22,365 nt of DNA, from contig JAKSDL010000158.1 in NCBI GenBank assembly GCA_022360105.1, positions 1 to 22,365 on the forward strand. Reading direction: 5' to 3'. This document shows, piece by piece, positions 15,138 to 22,365 of this stretch. The stretch's first letter is position 1; each line of letters starts with the position of its first letter. The translations under genes and the position numbers were made by a program. The notes beneath the pieces are model-generated. The model was not told the DNA's origin and did no database searches. It saw nothing but the letters and a program-made list of their open reading frames with translations. Origin of the DNA: Pseudomonadota bacterium. Lineage in GTDB: Bacteria > SAR324 > XYD2-FULL-50-16 > JAHJRI01.

Positions 15138-16307
15138 TTACGCAGTAACGGATCGTAATGAATTTACGGGAATATTCTGTTCCCTCATGTTCACACGCAC
15201 TCGTTTGAAAAATTTAAATAATGCGACCAGGAATACCATGAACATCGACACGGCAACAACTAATTGAAATGTTTCATATTGCCAGGTAAGCAGCATGTAA
15301 AGTGCCTGTCCGAAGAAAGCAAGAAATGCTGCCGGCAACAGGTATTTCCAGGAAAGCTTCATTAGCTGGTCGATTCTGAATCGAGGCAAAGTCCAGCGAA
15401 TCCAGATAATCACAAAGACAATAAATAAGGTTTTTAAACAGAAAAGCAACACACTTAAAATCGTGCTACCTGCGATGAATCCGGGCAAGTTTCCTCCACC
15501 AAGAAAAATCACGGAGATAAATGCGCCTACTACAAAAAGGTTGGCCCATTCCGAAAGGAAAAAAACCGCATATCGAAAGCCGGAATATTCCGTGCAGTAT
15601 CCGGAAACCAATTCTGATTCTGCCTCAGGTAAGTCAAATGGGATTCTGTTGGCTTCTGCCAGGGAACCAATGAAGAAAATCAGAAATGACATGATGGTAA
15701 AAGGACTTTTGAAGAGCATCCATTCCCAAGGTAACCAACCCTGTACATTTAAGATGCCGGTCATGGAAAGTGTACCGGAAATCAGGATCGGTACCAGCAA
15801 TCCCAAACCCACCGGGATTTCATAACTGACGATTTGAGCTGCAGCTCGCATTCCGCCAAGAAGTGACCATTTGTTGTTTGAACTCCATCCGGCCATTAAT
15901 ACACCTATAACCACCAGTGAAGTAATGGAGATAAAATAAAACAGTCCCACATTGAGATCTGCCACGATCAAATCTGTTCCCCAAGGCATCACAACCAAGG
16001 TGCAAAATACGCCAATCAGACAAAAATAAGGTGCTATCCTGAACAACACATTGTCTGACCCTTCCGGAATCAAATCTTCTTTTAATATAAGCTTGATTCC
16101 GTCAGCTATCCATTGGAAAAAGCCTTCAGGACCAACCCTGTTAGGTCCCAGTCGAGATTGCATAAAACCTGATACGCGTCGCTCCACCCAGGTCAATATT
16201 CCGCCAACGACTACAAACAAAAGCAAAATCACCACACCGACAATAACAGAAACTATTATCTTGGCCGATAAAGCACCTAACCCTAATTCAACTAGTAAAT
16301 TTTCCAT
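15138..16307 (-). CDS. nuoH: NADH-quinone oxidoreductase subunit H
   Basis: This membrane subunit forms much of the quinone chamber of complex I and links the hydrophilic arm to the pumps. From the ATG at 16307 it has 389 residues with eight or more helices. The family signatures WVERRVSGFMQSRLGPNRVGP and EANRIPFDLPEAESELVSGY (about 218-237) are intact, including the acidic run of the E-channel. A TTG at 16337 would add ten residues (MLIKWKQILD) but has no ribosome site, and MENLLVELG is a more usual beginning. The gene follows nuoD after a 111-nt gap, the point where nuoE, nuoF and nuoG would normally stand. It precedes nuoI by 81 nt. Confidence 0.95.
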   Translation of the reverse strand: MENLLVELGLGALSAKIIVSVIVGVVILLLFVVVGGILTWVERRVSGFMQSRLGPNRVGPEGFFQWIADGIKLILKEDLIPEGSDNVLFRIAPYFCLIGVFCTLVVMPWGTDLIVADLNVGLFYFISITSLVVIGVLMAGWSSNNKWSLLGGMRAAAQIVSYEIPVGLGLLVPILISGTLSMTGILNVQGWLPWEWMLFKSPFTIMSFLIFFIGSLAEANRIPFDLPEAESELVSGYCTEYSGFRYAVFFLSEWANLFVVGAFISVIFLGGGNLPGFIAGSTILSVLLFCLKTLFIVFVIIWIRWTLPRFRIDQLMKLSWKYLLPAAFLAFFGQALYMLLTWQYETFQLVVAVSMFMVFLVALFKFFKRVRVNMREQNIPVNSLRSVTA

Positions 16308-16418
16308 ATCGAGTATTTGTTTCCATTTAATTAGCAACTGAGAGGAAGAAGTCTAAAGACCGAAATGTGCAAGATCAACCTTCAGCTTTAAGCCTTTAGT
16401 CTAAATACCTTTATTTTG

Positions 16419-17540
16419 TTATCGATCAATTTCAGGAGCGACAATATCCATAGACCCAATCACTGCTACCAGATCAGCAATGAAAATGCCTTTGGCAATT
16501 TCAGGAATAATAGACATACCGGTAAAAGATCCGGTTCTGATCTTTAATCGATAAGGAGAAGATTTCCCATCACTGTAAATAAAATAGCCGGTATCACCTC
16601 GAGGTGTTTCCGTTCGAAAATAAATATGACCTTTAGGAGGCTTAATCACACTTTTAACAACAGCCTTGATTTCCCCTTCCGGTATTTGCTTTAAACATTG
16701 TCTGATAATTTTAACCGATTCCCTGAGTTCTTTTATACGAACCACATATCGATCATAACAATCACCTATCTGCCCTTCGCAGCCATCTCCTACCGGAACA
16801 TCAAAATCCAGTTCAGGATAAATACTGTATGGTTCAGCCTTTCGAACATCGAATTTGATTCCGGAACCTCGAAGGTTCGGACCGACAAGGTTATAGTTCA
16901 TGGCTTGTTCAGGCGATATAACCGCCACATTGGCAAACCGCTTGATGAAGATCTGATTATAGGTAATGAGGCGATTGATCTGCTCCATAACCACTTCAAA
17001 ACGATCCAGAAACTCTTCCGTTTTCTCTTTAAAGCCTTCCGGAAGATCATAATTGACACCGCCGATACAAATATAATTGTAGGTAAGTCGCGCTCCACAA
17101 ATCATTTCCAAAAGATCGTTGACATGCTCACGTTCCCTAACCAGATGCATAAAAGGAGTGAATGCTCCCATATCCATATTTGCCGCGCCGATCGCTACAG
17201 CATGACTTGAAATCCGGTTTAACTCCGAAACGATTACCCTGATATATTCTGCTCGTTTTGGAATTTCCAAACCCATCAGTTTTTCAACCGCCATGGCGTA
17301 AGCAAGGTTGGAATTCATAGCACAGACATAATCAACACGATCAGTGAAGGGAACAAACCCCTGCCAGGAGGTGTGTTCGGCAATTTTTTCCATGCTTCTG
17401 TGCAGATACCCCACGTCGGGATCACATTCATGGATAATTTCCCCGTCGGTTTTAATAATAAACCGGATCACCCCATGCGTGGAGGGATGCTGGGGTCCCA
17501 TATTGATGGTCAAATATTCGGTCGTTAGTGCGGAACTCAT
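16419..17540 (-). CDS. nuoD: NADH-quinone oxidoreductase subunit D (49 kDa)
   Basis: This hydrogenase-like large subunit of the complex I connecting module forms the quinone head-group site with NuoB. It has 373 residues, separate from nuoC rather than fused. The quinone-site residues are kept: H22 in GPQHPSTHGV and Y71 in RVDYVCA, corresponding to H38 and Y87 of Thermus Nqo4. The C terminus ends IVAPEIDR, the complex I form without the metal-binding cysteines of true [NiFe] hydrogenases. That, with the GPQHPSTHG start, argues against a hydrogenase large subunit. The start is 3 nt beyond the nuoC stop, with an AAGGG purine run upstream. Confidence 0.97.
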   Translation of the reverse strand: MSSALTTEYLTINMGPQHPSTHGVIRFIIKTDGEIIHECDPDVGYLHRSMEKIAEHTSWQGFVPFTDRVDYVCAMNSNLAYAMAVEKLMGLEIPKRAEYIRVIVSELNRISSHAVAIGAANMDMGAFTPFMHLVREREHVNDLLEMICGARLTYNYICIGGVNYDLPEGFKEKTEEFLDRFEVVMEQINRLITYNQIFIKRFANVAVISPEQAMNYNLVGPNLRGSGIKFDVRKAEPYSIYPELDFDVPVGDGCEGQIGDCYDRYVVRIKELRESVKIIRQCLKQIPEGEIKAVVKSVIKPPKGHIYFRTETPRGDTGYFIYSDGKSSPYRLKIRTGSFTGMSIIPEIAKGIFIADLVAVIGSMDIVAPEIDR

Positions 17541-17543
17541 GAT

Positions 17544-18122
17544 TTATTTCCCTTTTCCTTGAAAACTTCGAGTGATTTCCGAAGGTGAATTATCAATATT
17601 TTGGTACGTTGAAGGTGTCTGGTAGTCCTTTCGTAATGGAAACCCTTCCCAATCATCCGGAAGCATAATTCTTCTTAGATCAGGATGACCTTTAAACTCC
17701 ACACCAAGTAAATCGTAAGTTTCTCTTTCCAGCCAGTCCGCTCCTTTCCAGATGGAGACAACACTGTCTATTTCCGGTTTGTTTTTGGGAACGCTGGACT
17801 CTATCACAAGGCGATGACAATGGGTGTAGGAATACAAATGCCAGAACAACCTGAGTTCTTCATGATCATGTGTTTCATCTTGATCCTGTGCGACATCAAA
17901 ATATAGATGCCAGAAAAGCTTTGAGTTTTCTGTTTCATGAAAGGCGGTTTGACTCATTAAAACCTCAAACTTCAGGTCTTCGTGATCAAACAAAAATTGC
18001 ATCACTTCCAGTATAAAATCAGAGCGCACATAAATGGATTCCGTCGGTCCCTCTTCTTCCTGAAAGCTGATCACCGCTTTGGTGTTCTTTTTTAACAGCT
18101 CGTAAATCTCTATGGTATTCAA
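17544..18122 (-). CDS. nuoC: NADH-quinone oxidoreductase subunit C (30 kDa)
   Basis: This accessory subunit of the complex I connecting module has 192 residues. The family signature is plain near the C terminus: [20 protein letters not shown], then [11 protein letters not shown]. The N-terminal half is divergent, as is usual, and holds a His/Asp/Glu-rich stretch ([13 protein letters not shown]). The start codon is TTG at 18122; it is well supported by a perfect AAGGAG box 6 nt upstream. nuoC and nuoD are separate genes 3 nt apart, as in Bacteroidota/Chlorobi-like and many other bacteria, but unlike E. coli where they are fused. Confidence 0.94.
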   Translation of the reverse strand: MNTIEIYELLKKNTKAVISFQEEEGPTESIYVRSDFILEVMQFLFDHEDLKFEVLMSQTAFHETENSKLFWHLYFDVAQDQDETHDHEELRLFWHLYSYTHCHRLVIESSVPKNKPEIDSVVSIWKGADWLERETYDLLGVEFKGHPDLRRIMLPDDWEGFPLRKDYQTPSTYQNIDNSPSEITRSFQGKGK

Positions 18123-18128
18123 CGTCTA

Positions 18129-18134
18129 CTCCTT
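18129..18134 (-). promoter_or_regulatory. strong ribosome binding site for the TTG start of nuoC
   Basis: AAGGAG on the minus strand is separated by 6 nt from the TTG at 18122. This fixes an otherwise doubtful start codon and is the best Shine-Dalgarno match I found in the window. Confidence 0.75.
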
Positions 18135-18196
18135 ATCCTTGTAAGGGTTCTAGTGATTTTGCTTTAAATATATGGATGACAATGATGTGAGAGACC

Positions 18197-18682
18197 CTAT
18201 TTTTTTCTTAAGTATTTCTCTTTTTTAATCTTTTTCTGCAGGTCTATTAGGGCAGATAAAAGTGCCTCAGGTCTTGGCGGGCATCCGGGGAGATATACAT
18301 CGACAGGAATGACACGATCAACACCGTGTAAAACAGAATAACTACCTTGAAACAAGCCTCCTGAATTGGAGCAACTGCCCATTGAAATCACATATTTAGG
18401 GTCGGGCATTTGATCATACAACGTTTTTACCCTGCTTGCCATTTTTAAAGTGATAGTTCCGGCAACCAACAACAGATCAGCTTGCCTTGGTACCGCCCTG
18501 GGGGCCGAGCCAAATCGTTCCAAATCTCCCCTGGGCCCACCTGTCTGCATAAGTTCAATTCCGCAACAAGCCGTTGCAAACAACAGGTACCAGAGTGAAT
18601 TAGCCCGTGCCAGGTTAATTACGTGATCAACGGTAGTTAGGACAACGCCATCAGATTCAAAACTATTGTGTAATGTCTTCAT
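18197..18682 (-). CDS. nuoB: NADH-quinone oxidoreductase subunit B (cluster N2)
   Basis: This subunit holds cluster N2, the last iron-sulfur centre before quinone. It has 161 residues. The N2 ligands are all present: the tandem cysteines C39 and C40 in FATACCGIELMQ, C104 in GSCSNSGG and C134 in PGCPPRP. PRQADLLLVAGT, shared with small subunits of related hydrogenases, is also kept. The segment between the tandem cysteines and PRQAD is slightly compact (GGPRGDLERFGSAPRAV) compared with E. coli. It sits between nuoA and nuoC; the Lys-rich C-terminal tail (KKIKKEKYLRKK) is short and normal. Confidence 0.97.
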   Translation of the reverse strand: MKTLHNSFESDGVVLTTVDHVINLARANSLWYLLFATACCGIELMQTGGPRGDLERFGSAPRAVPRQADLLLVAGTITLKMASRVKTLYDQMPDPKYVISMGSCSNSGGLFQGSYSVLHGVDRVIPVDVYLPGCPPRPEALLSALIDLQKKIKKEKYLRKK

Positions 18683-18730
18683 TTTATTTTATCAACCGCG
18701 TATCAAATTGCTTTTGTTATATATTTTTGG

Positions 18731-19135
18731 TTACTTTGTTTCTGGTTCACCATCAGGTAAACTGCGTACCCAATCCAAACCACCCTGACTCCAGGCATAA
18801 ATAAAGCCAACCAGTAATATCAGTATAAAGATGGCGATTTCTATAAACGCCAATAATCCCCAGCCAGACTCCAACAGTTCTTTGAACACTACTGTAACCG
18901 GGTACATCACTGCGATTTCTACATCAAAGATCACAAATACAAATGCAATCAGGTAAAATCTCATATTAAACTGTGAAAAGCCGGCTCCAATAGGCTCCTC
19001 ACCGCATTCATAGACTGCCTTTTTCCCGGGACTCGGATTGTCAGGCCTCAGGAGTTTTCCTATGACCAAAGTGACAAACACAAAACCGACAGCAATGACT
19101 AGAAATATAAATATATTCGAAAACTGAAATAACAT
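18731..19135 (-). CDS. nuoA: NADH-quinone oxidoreductase subunit A
   Basis: This three-helix membrane subunit flanks the quinone chamber of complex I and is the first gene of the operon. It has 134 residues. Typical blocks are KAVYECGEEPIGAG in the loop after helix 1, with the conserved Cys that is exposed in the deactive state of some enzymes, then RFYLIAFVFVIFDVEIAVMYP. The ATG at 19135 has a GGGGA purine run 8 nt upstream. Two candidate promoters lie 56 to 123 nt upstream of the start. All eleven nuo genes run on from here on the minus strand. Confidence 0.96.
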   Translation of the reverse strand: MLFQFSNIFIFLVIAVGFVFVTLVIGKLLRPDNPSPGKKAVYECGEEPIGAGFSQFNMRFYLIAFVFVIFDVEIAVMYPVTVVFKELLESGWGLLAFIEIAIFILILLVGFIYAWSQGGLDWVRSLPDGEPETK

Positions 19136-19190
19136 GGTTAGATCCCCTGTTGATCACTATATATATTCAAGGTATTGTACAGCCCGTTAT

Positions 19191-19217
19191 AGTATAGCCT
19201 ATTATCGGCCTGTGCAA
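19191..19217 (-). promoter_or_regulatory. candidate proximal promoter of the nuo operon
   Basis: On the minus strand TTGCAC (19217-19212) and TATACT (19196-19191) are 15 nt apart, a slightly short spacer. This would give a leader of roughly 50 nt before nuoA. Confidence 0.4.
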
Positions 19218-19228
19218 GTTCGATGGTT

Positions 19229-19258
19229 ATAATAAAAAATTTTGATTGAAGCTTTCAA
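19229..19258 (-). promoter_or_regulatory. candidate distal promoter of the nuo operon
   Basis: On the minus strand TTGAAA (19258-19253) and TATTAT (19234-19229) are 18 nt apart, in an AT-rich stretch. The leader would be about 85-90 nt. It could act with the proximal promoter or instead of it. Confidence 0.35.
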
Positions 19259-19619
19259 AGATATTTATCCATTGGCACTGATCTTTATCACTAAATTAGT
19301 CATCATTGTTGTCTTGCCATCGTGTTGATGGGTGAACAGATGATTTTAGACAATATTTTGACAACATTAATCGTTTTGCGTGGATTACTCATTTTCATTG
19401 ATCGATCATCAAACAAAACATTGACATTTTAGTATATCTATTTGTAGTTATTGATCTTTTATAATTTCTATTGGTCGTTCTTTCCAACATAAACAGCAAG
19501 GCGATTAAGTCAACAAATGCAGAAAAAGACCATTTTATCCTTTACAATTCAGAAAAAAAAAGGGCCGACTCAAAAAGGATTTGATTGATTTACTTGGCAT
19601 TTCCCAAAAATTCACACCA

Positions 19620-19643
19620 ATTTTACAAAATATATTGTAAAAT
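19620..19643. repeat. perfect 9-bp AT-rich palindrome
   Basis: ATTTTACAA (19620-19628) and TTGTAAAAT (19635-19643) are perfect inverted repeats around AATATA. The symmetry suits a dimeric DNA-binding protein, but in such AT-rich sequence chance cannot be excluded. Confidence 0.4.
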
Positions 19644-19882
19644 CTGAGACTTGAAAAATTGCAAGATTGTTCAATAAAAAATAACTATTAAATCAATATT
19701 TTTTAATAAAAAATTTAAAAAAACTAAAAGAGCAATAATTTTAGATAGGTGGGTAGATAAAAAACTGACTGAATTATTAACTAAGCTGAGAGAAGAAGGA
19801 AAGAAATGACATTTGGTATAGAATTGTCAGACCGGTTCGTATAAAAATCTCCGGAGTGTTGAAACAGCAGTGTTTTGCGAGG

Positions 19883-19925
19883 TGACAATGAGCTTTTTTT
19901 ATTCTGCTTCATCAGCTCATTGTCA
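19883..19925 (-). terminator. perfect 12-bp inverted repeat downstream of the malic enzyme gene
   Basis: TGACAATGAGCT and AGCTCATTGTCA are perfect inverted repeats around a 19-nt loop, 36 nt after the malic enzyme stop. Read from that gene, no T run follows the stem, so it would be a factor-dependent terminator or an RNA-end protector rather than a standard intrinsic one. A further TGACA copy at 19931-19935 could pair with the TGTCA of the stem instead. Confidence 0.5.
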
Positions 19926-19960
19926 GTAAATGACAGGAATCAAGAAGACTGTCTATATTG

Positions 19961-21673
19961 TTAAACTCTGCGATAAGGATGGTACATAGGTTTCCAAACC
20001 TTTGATTGCACCAGATCATAAAGATTTTCTTCCTTTATTCCCAGATCAGGATTGGATTTTATTAAACCGCGAAGTATTTCGGTTGCCACACGCAGACCTA
20101 CTTTTTGGATATCCTTTAGCCTTGGGTATACGGCGCCATCACTAAGGTCCTTTTCACTGACACACGATGCCAAGGCATGAGCCGCATTGGTAAACATATC
20201 GTCAGTCAAGACCTGCTGTCGTGAAATCATGGAAGCCATACCGACTCCGGGAAAAACAAAGGCATTGCTGGCAACACCAACCCTTAAGCATTTGCCTCCA
20301 TGCTCTATTTCACCCCAGGCACTACCAAGAGCTACAATTGCCTTGCCATCGGTCCAGTTGCATAAATCTTCAGGACTGGCTTCACATTCGCTAGCTGGAT
20401 TGGTAAGAGGAAAAATCACCGGTCGTTCTGTGTTTTCCATCATCGCTTTCACATGTTCTTCGGTAAAAACATCTTTTTGACCGGAAATCCCTATCAAAAA
20501 CGTTGCCTTTAGACTCTTGATCACGTCAAGCAGGGATGGTTTTCCGGTAGAAGCATCCACATTAGCCAGCTGGGAAGGGTTCATGGCAAACGGTTTTTTG
20601 TAATCTTCCAAATCCGGTCGATTCTGTAGGATGCATCCCTTAGAGTCGAACAGGCAGATTTTCTGTCTGGCTTCGTCTTTGCTAATGCCCATTGCTTCCA
20701 ACTCCAACACTAGCTGCCTCGCAAATCCGATACCACCGGAACCTGCACCGAAAATAACAAATTTCTGATCTTTAAGATCTTCATTTTTTGTTTTGACGGC
20801 ATTTAATACCCCAGCCATCACTACTGCACCAGTTCCCTGGATGTCATCATTGAAGGAAGGCAGCTTATCCCTGTATTTTTCCAGGATTTGAAAAGCTCGA
20901 TGTTTGGCAAAGTCCTCCCATTGCAGAATAGCTTTTGGGAATGACTGGCGAACTATTTCTACAAACTTATCCAGGAATTTGTCGTATTTTTCTCCTTTGA
21001 TCCGTTTGTGACCAACTCCAAGATAGAGCGGATCCGCCAGAAGTTCTTCATTATCCGTACCGATATCTATGGCAATCGGCAGGCAGTAGGATGGATGTAA
21101 ACCAGATCCCAGGGTATACAAGGACAATTTACCAATCGGAATTGCCATACCGCCGACACCTATATCATGCATACCAGATATTCCCTGGCTGTCTGTCACT
21201 ACAATCATTTCGATGTTCGACGAAGCAAAGTGATTTGTCATATCGGGTAGCTTCTCTACATTATCTTTTGTGATATATAGCCCCCTGGCCCGTTGATAGT
21301 GATGACTGAACTGTGAGCAAGCTGTCACCACGGTCGGGATATATATAATTGGCAGCATTTCTTCGATATGTTCTTCTATCAAACTATAGAACAAGGTCTC
21401 GTTTCTATCCTGTAACGACCGAAGATATATGTACTTATCAATATCGGATGGAGCTGCGCAGAAACCCTCATAGACCCTGACCTTCTGGTCTTCCAGGGTT
21501 TGGACATTGGGAGGAATCAATCCCCGTAAATGGAATTCCTCTCTTTCCTCCATGGTAAATGCAGTTCCCTTATTCAGGTTGCGATCACTTATCAGGTCCA
21601 GACCATCCACAGATACCGGTGTAAAAAGCCTTCCTTTATGATCCCGCCATTTCTGATATTTTTCTATCGACAT
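19961..21673 (-). CDS. malic enzyme (NAD-type, malate to pyruvate + CO2)
   Basis: This is a long-type malic enzyme (570 residues), similar in length to E. coli MaeA (SfcA). It oxidatively decarboxylates malate to pyruvate in the cytoplasm, producing NADH or NADPH. Visible features are RGLIPP, IYIPTVV with the general acid Y111, GKLSLYT with K182, metal ligands E253, D254 (QWEDFA) and D277 (FNDDIQGTG), and the dinucleotide loop FGAGSGGIGFA (308-318). The region normally reading TDGERILGLGD reads TDSQGISGMHD (160-170), so the substrate-binding Arg of many family members is Gly here; substrate or cofactor use might differ. The ATG at 21673 follows an AGGTGA box. The gene is alone between two long non-coding gaps. 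NAD preference is inferred from family type only. Confidence 0.92.
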   Translation of the reverse strand: MSIEKYQKWRDHKGRLFTPVSVDGLDLISDRNLNKGTAFTMEEREEFHLRGLIPPNVQTLEDQKVRVYEGFCAAPSDIDKYIYLRSLQDRNETLFYSLIEEHIEEMLPIIYIPTVVTACSQFSHHYQRARGLYITKDNVEKLPDMTNHFASSNIEMIVVTDSQGISGMHDIGVGGMAIPIGKLSLYTLGSGLHPSYCLPIAIDIGTDNEELLADPLYLGVGHKRIKGEKYDKFLDKFVEIVRQSFPKAILQWEDFAKHRAFQILEKYRDKLPSFNDDIQGTGAVVMAGVLNAVKTKNEDLKDQKFVIFGAGSGGIGFARQLVLELEAMGISKDEARQKICLFDSKGCILQNRPDLEDYKKPFAMNPSQLANVDASTGKPSLLDVIKSLKATFLIGISGQKDVFTEEHVKAMMENTERPVIFPLTNPASECEASPEDLCNWTDGKAIVALGSAWGEIEHGGKCLRVGVASNAFVFPGVGMASMISRQQVLTDDMFTNAAHALASCVSEKDLSDGAVYPRLKDIQKVGLRVATEILRGLIKSNPDLGIKEENLYDLVQSKVWKPMYHPYRRV

Positions 21674-21980
21674 ATCTCACCTGTTTTAAAGTATTGAAAG
21701 TCTGCCGGGAGCCCAATTGCCCAGCACCTGCCTAGAAAAGGTATGCCTGTTTTACCACAGCGGAGGATGAATAGCAAATTTTTTTAAAAAAAACCTCGTT
21801 CGACAACGCCCGATAGCAGGGGAGTTCATAGTTATATAATTGATATTATAATTTTTTGAACGGAGTGCTCCACCTCCCCATCGTTGGAGATCGCTAAAAG
21901 CAATTTGTTAAAAACTCCGTAAAACCTGATTTGGAAAGATGTGAGGAGGATAAGGTTTGGCAAGATTTACTTACGAATCG
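21674..21980. other. 307-nt intergenic region between hypD and the malic enzyme gene
   Basis: No gene is recognised. It contains an A/T homopolymer junction (TTTTTTT then AAAAAAAA, about 21779-21793). ACGGAGT (21860-21866) and ACTCCGT (21914-21920) are inverted arms 47 nt apart that could enclose a structured RNA. The malic enzyme promoter should lie here, but I see only weak matches (TTGCTA with TAAAAC at 17 nt) and do not call one. Confidence 0.5.
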
Positions 21981-22365
21981 CTAGAGTTCAATATCATGGA
22001 ACCCGTGATACCAGGTATGGCAAGTGCCTTCAATGGAGACCATGCACGGGCCATACGGGTCTTCCGGAGAACACTTGGTTTTAAACATCTTGCAGTCCGT
22101 TGGCAGGATTTCTCCCAACATAATACGGTGACACTGGCACCCTGGCGGAGTAGGCCTTGGCTCATAAGGCGGGGTGCAATCAAATTTATTTTCGGCATTC
22201 AAGTGCTGATATTCGTCCTTCAAAGAATAGGCCGTACCTTCGACTGAGGTAATTCCTCTCCAGACTCCCGGGGTTAAATCAAACACATCATCCATGACTT
22301 TAAGGGCTGCCAGGTTACCTTCTTCCTTTACAACCCTGCCATAGGCATTCATTACCTTGGATTCA
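21981..22365 (-). CDS. hypD: hydrogenase maturation protein HypD, C-terminal part
   Basis: This is the last third of HypD, the iron-sulfur scaffold that works with HypC (and HypE/HypF) to build the Fe(CN)2CO group of [NiFe] hydrogenases in the cytoplasm. The 5' end is outside the window; the frame stays open to base 22365 (ESKV precedes MNAYGRVV), so the ATG at 22352 is internal. Visible motifs are NAYGRVVKEEGN, PGVWRGI, then the C-terminal Cys block: PPGCQCHRI, PTDCKMF, TKCSPEDPYGPCMVS and EGTCHTWY. Four of these cysteines are expected to hold the 4Fe-4S cluster. Its presence implies a [NiFe] hydrogenase in the genome. It ends the visible hyp cluster and no clear terminator follows. Confidence 0.93.
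   Translation of the reverse strand, partial: ESKVMNAYGRVVKEEGNLAALKVMDDVFDLTPGVWRGITSVEGTAYSLKDEYQHLNAENKFDCTPPYEPRPTPPGCQCHRIMLGEILPTDCKMFKTKCSPEDPYGPCMVSIEGTCHTWYHGFHDIEL

Larger units (their letters stand above)
19136..19960. other. 825-nt AT-rich gap between nuoA and the malic enzyme gene
   Basis: No gene is recognised. The nuo promoters lie at its left end. The middle (about 19380-19760) is very AT-rich and holds a 9-bp palindrome (19620-19643) and TTGAT/ATCAA arms around GATCGATC (19398-19412). A stop-bounded 43-codon stretch on + (19678-19809) without an ATG ends in a protein-like sequence. At the right end is a perfect 12-bp inverted repeat (19883-19925) near the malic enzyme stop. 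The size and composition suggest a decayed region or a regulatory region rather than a missed gene. Confidence 0.6.

Noticed and set aside
16308..16418. Remnants of nuoE/F/G in the nuoD-nuoH gap
   Set aside because: The 111 nt contain stops in all frames and no flavin- or cluster-binding motif; only a short TTTAGACT direct repeat is visible.
16419..17540. Possible [NiFe]-hydrogenase large subunit instead of NuoD
   Set aside because: It lacks the paired CxxC metal ligands at both ends and has the complex I-specific GPQHPSTHG and quinone-site His/Tyr.
19274..19292. TTGGCACTGATCTTTATC as a sigma54 promoter
   Set aside because: TGGCAC matches the -24 element, but TTTAT replaces TTGC at -12 and no gene follows on that strand.
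21957..22247. Open frame on the + strand preceded by a GAGGAGGATAAGG purine run
   Set aside because: The purine run looks like a ribosome site, but the frame is antisense to conserved HypD cysteine motifs and begins with a weak TTG.

Overview
The window looks like a stretch of chromosome from an anaerobic or facultatively respiring bacterium with moderate-to-low GC. Its protein families resemble the FCB superphylum (Calditrichota, Ignavibacteria, Marinimicrobia or KSB1-like lineages) more than Proteobacteria. The reasons are an 11-gene complex I cluster without nuoEFG, the type of PncB, and the irregular use of Shine-Dalgarno sequences. This placement is an inference; no rRNA or other marker gene is present.

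Left part, + strand (1-6063). The window opens in the C-terminal end of a UbiA-type prenyltransferase, probably for quinone synthesis. It overlaps by 4 nt a small Cys-containing protein of unknown role. Next come a secreted HtrA/Deg-family protein with two PDZ domains, a structured 341-nt gap, a small single-domain cupin, a membrane sensor histidine kinase, and an NtrC-family sigma54 activator. A palindromic element closes this part and separates it from the convergent genes.

Middle, - strand (6117-8197). pncB and pncA are translationally coupled by an ATGA overlap and form a short NAD salvage operon (nicotinamide to nicotinate to nicotinate mononucleotide).

Respiratory block, - strand (8368-19135). 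A complete 11-gene complex I core is read in the order nuoA-B-C-D-H-I-J-K-L-M-N. It ends in a clear intrinsic terminator (8303-8336) and starts below two candidate promoters. The NADH-oxidising module NuoE/F/G is absent, and its usual site between nuoD and nuoH holds only a 111-nt gap. The quinone-reducing arm and all membrane pumping subunits look intact, so the open question is the electron donor.

Right part (19136-22365). An 825-nt AT-rich gap full of inverted repeats separates the nuo operon from a malic enzyme gene. Beyond a further 307-nt gap lies the C-terminal third of hypD, a [NiFe]-hydrogenase maturation gene that runs off the end. Taken together the window concerns quinone-linked energy metabolism (UbiA, Nuo, malic enzyme, Hyp), NAD supply (PncA/PncB) and envelope sensing or quality control (HtrA, kinase/regulator). 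I see no CRISPR array, tRNA, rRNA, intact mobile element or clearly new multi-gene system. The best leads are the donor-less complex I, two enzymes with substituted active-site positions, and a set of palindromes sharing a GCTTGAT core.
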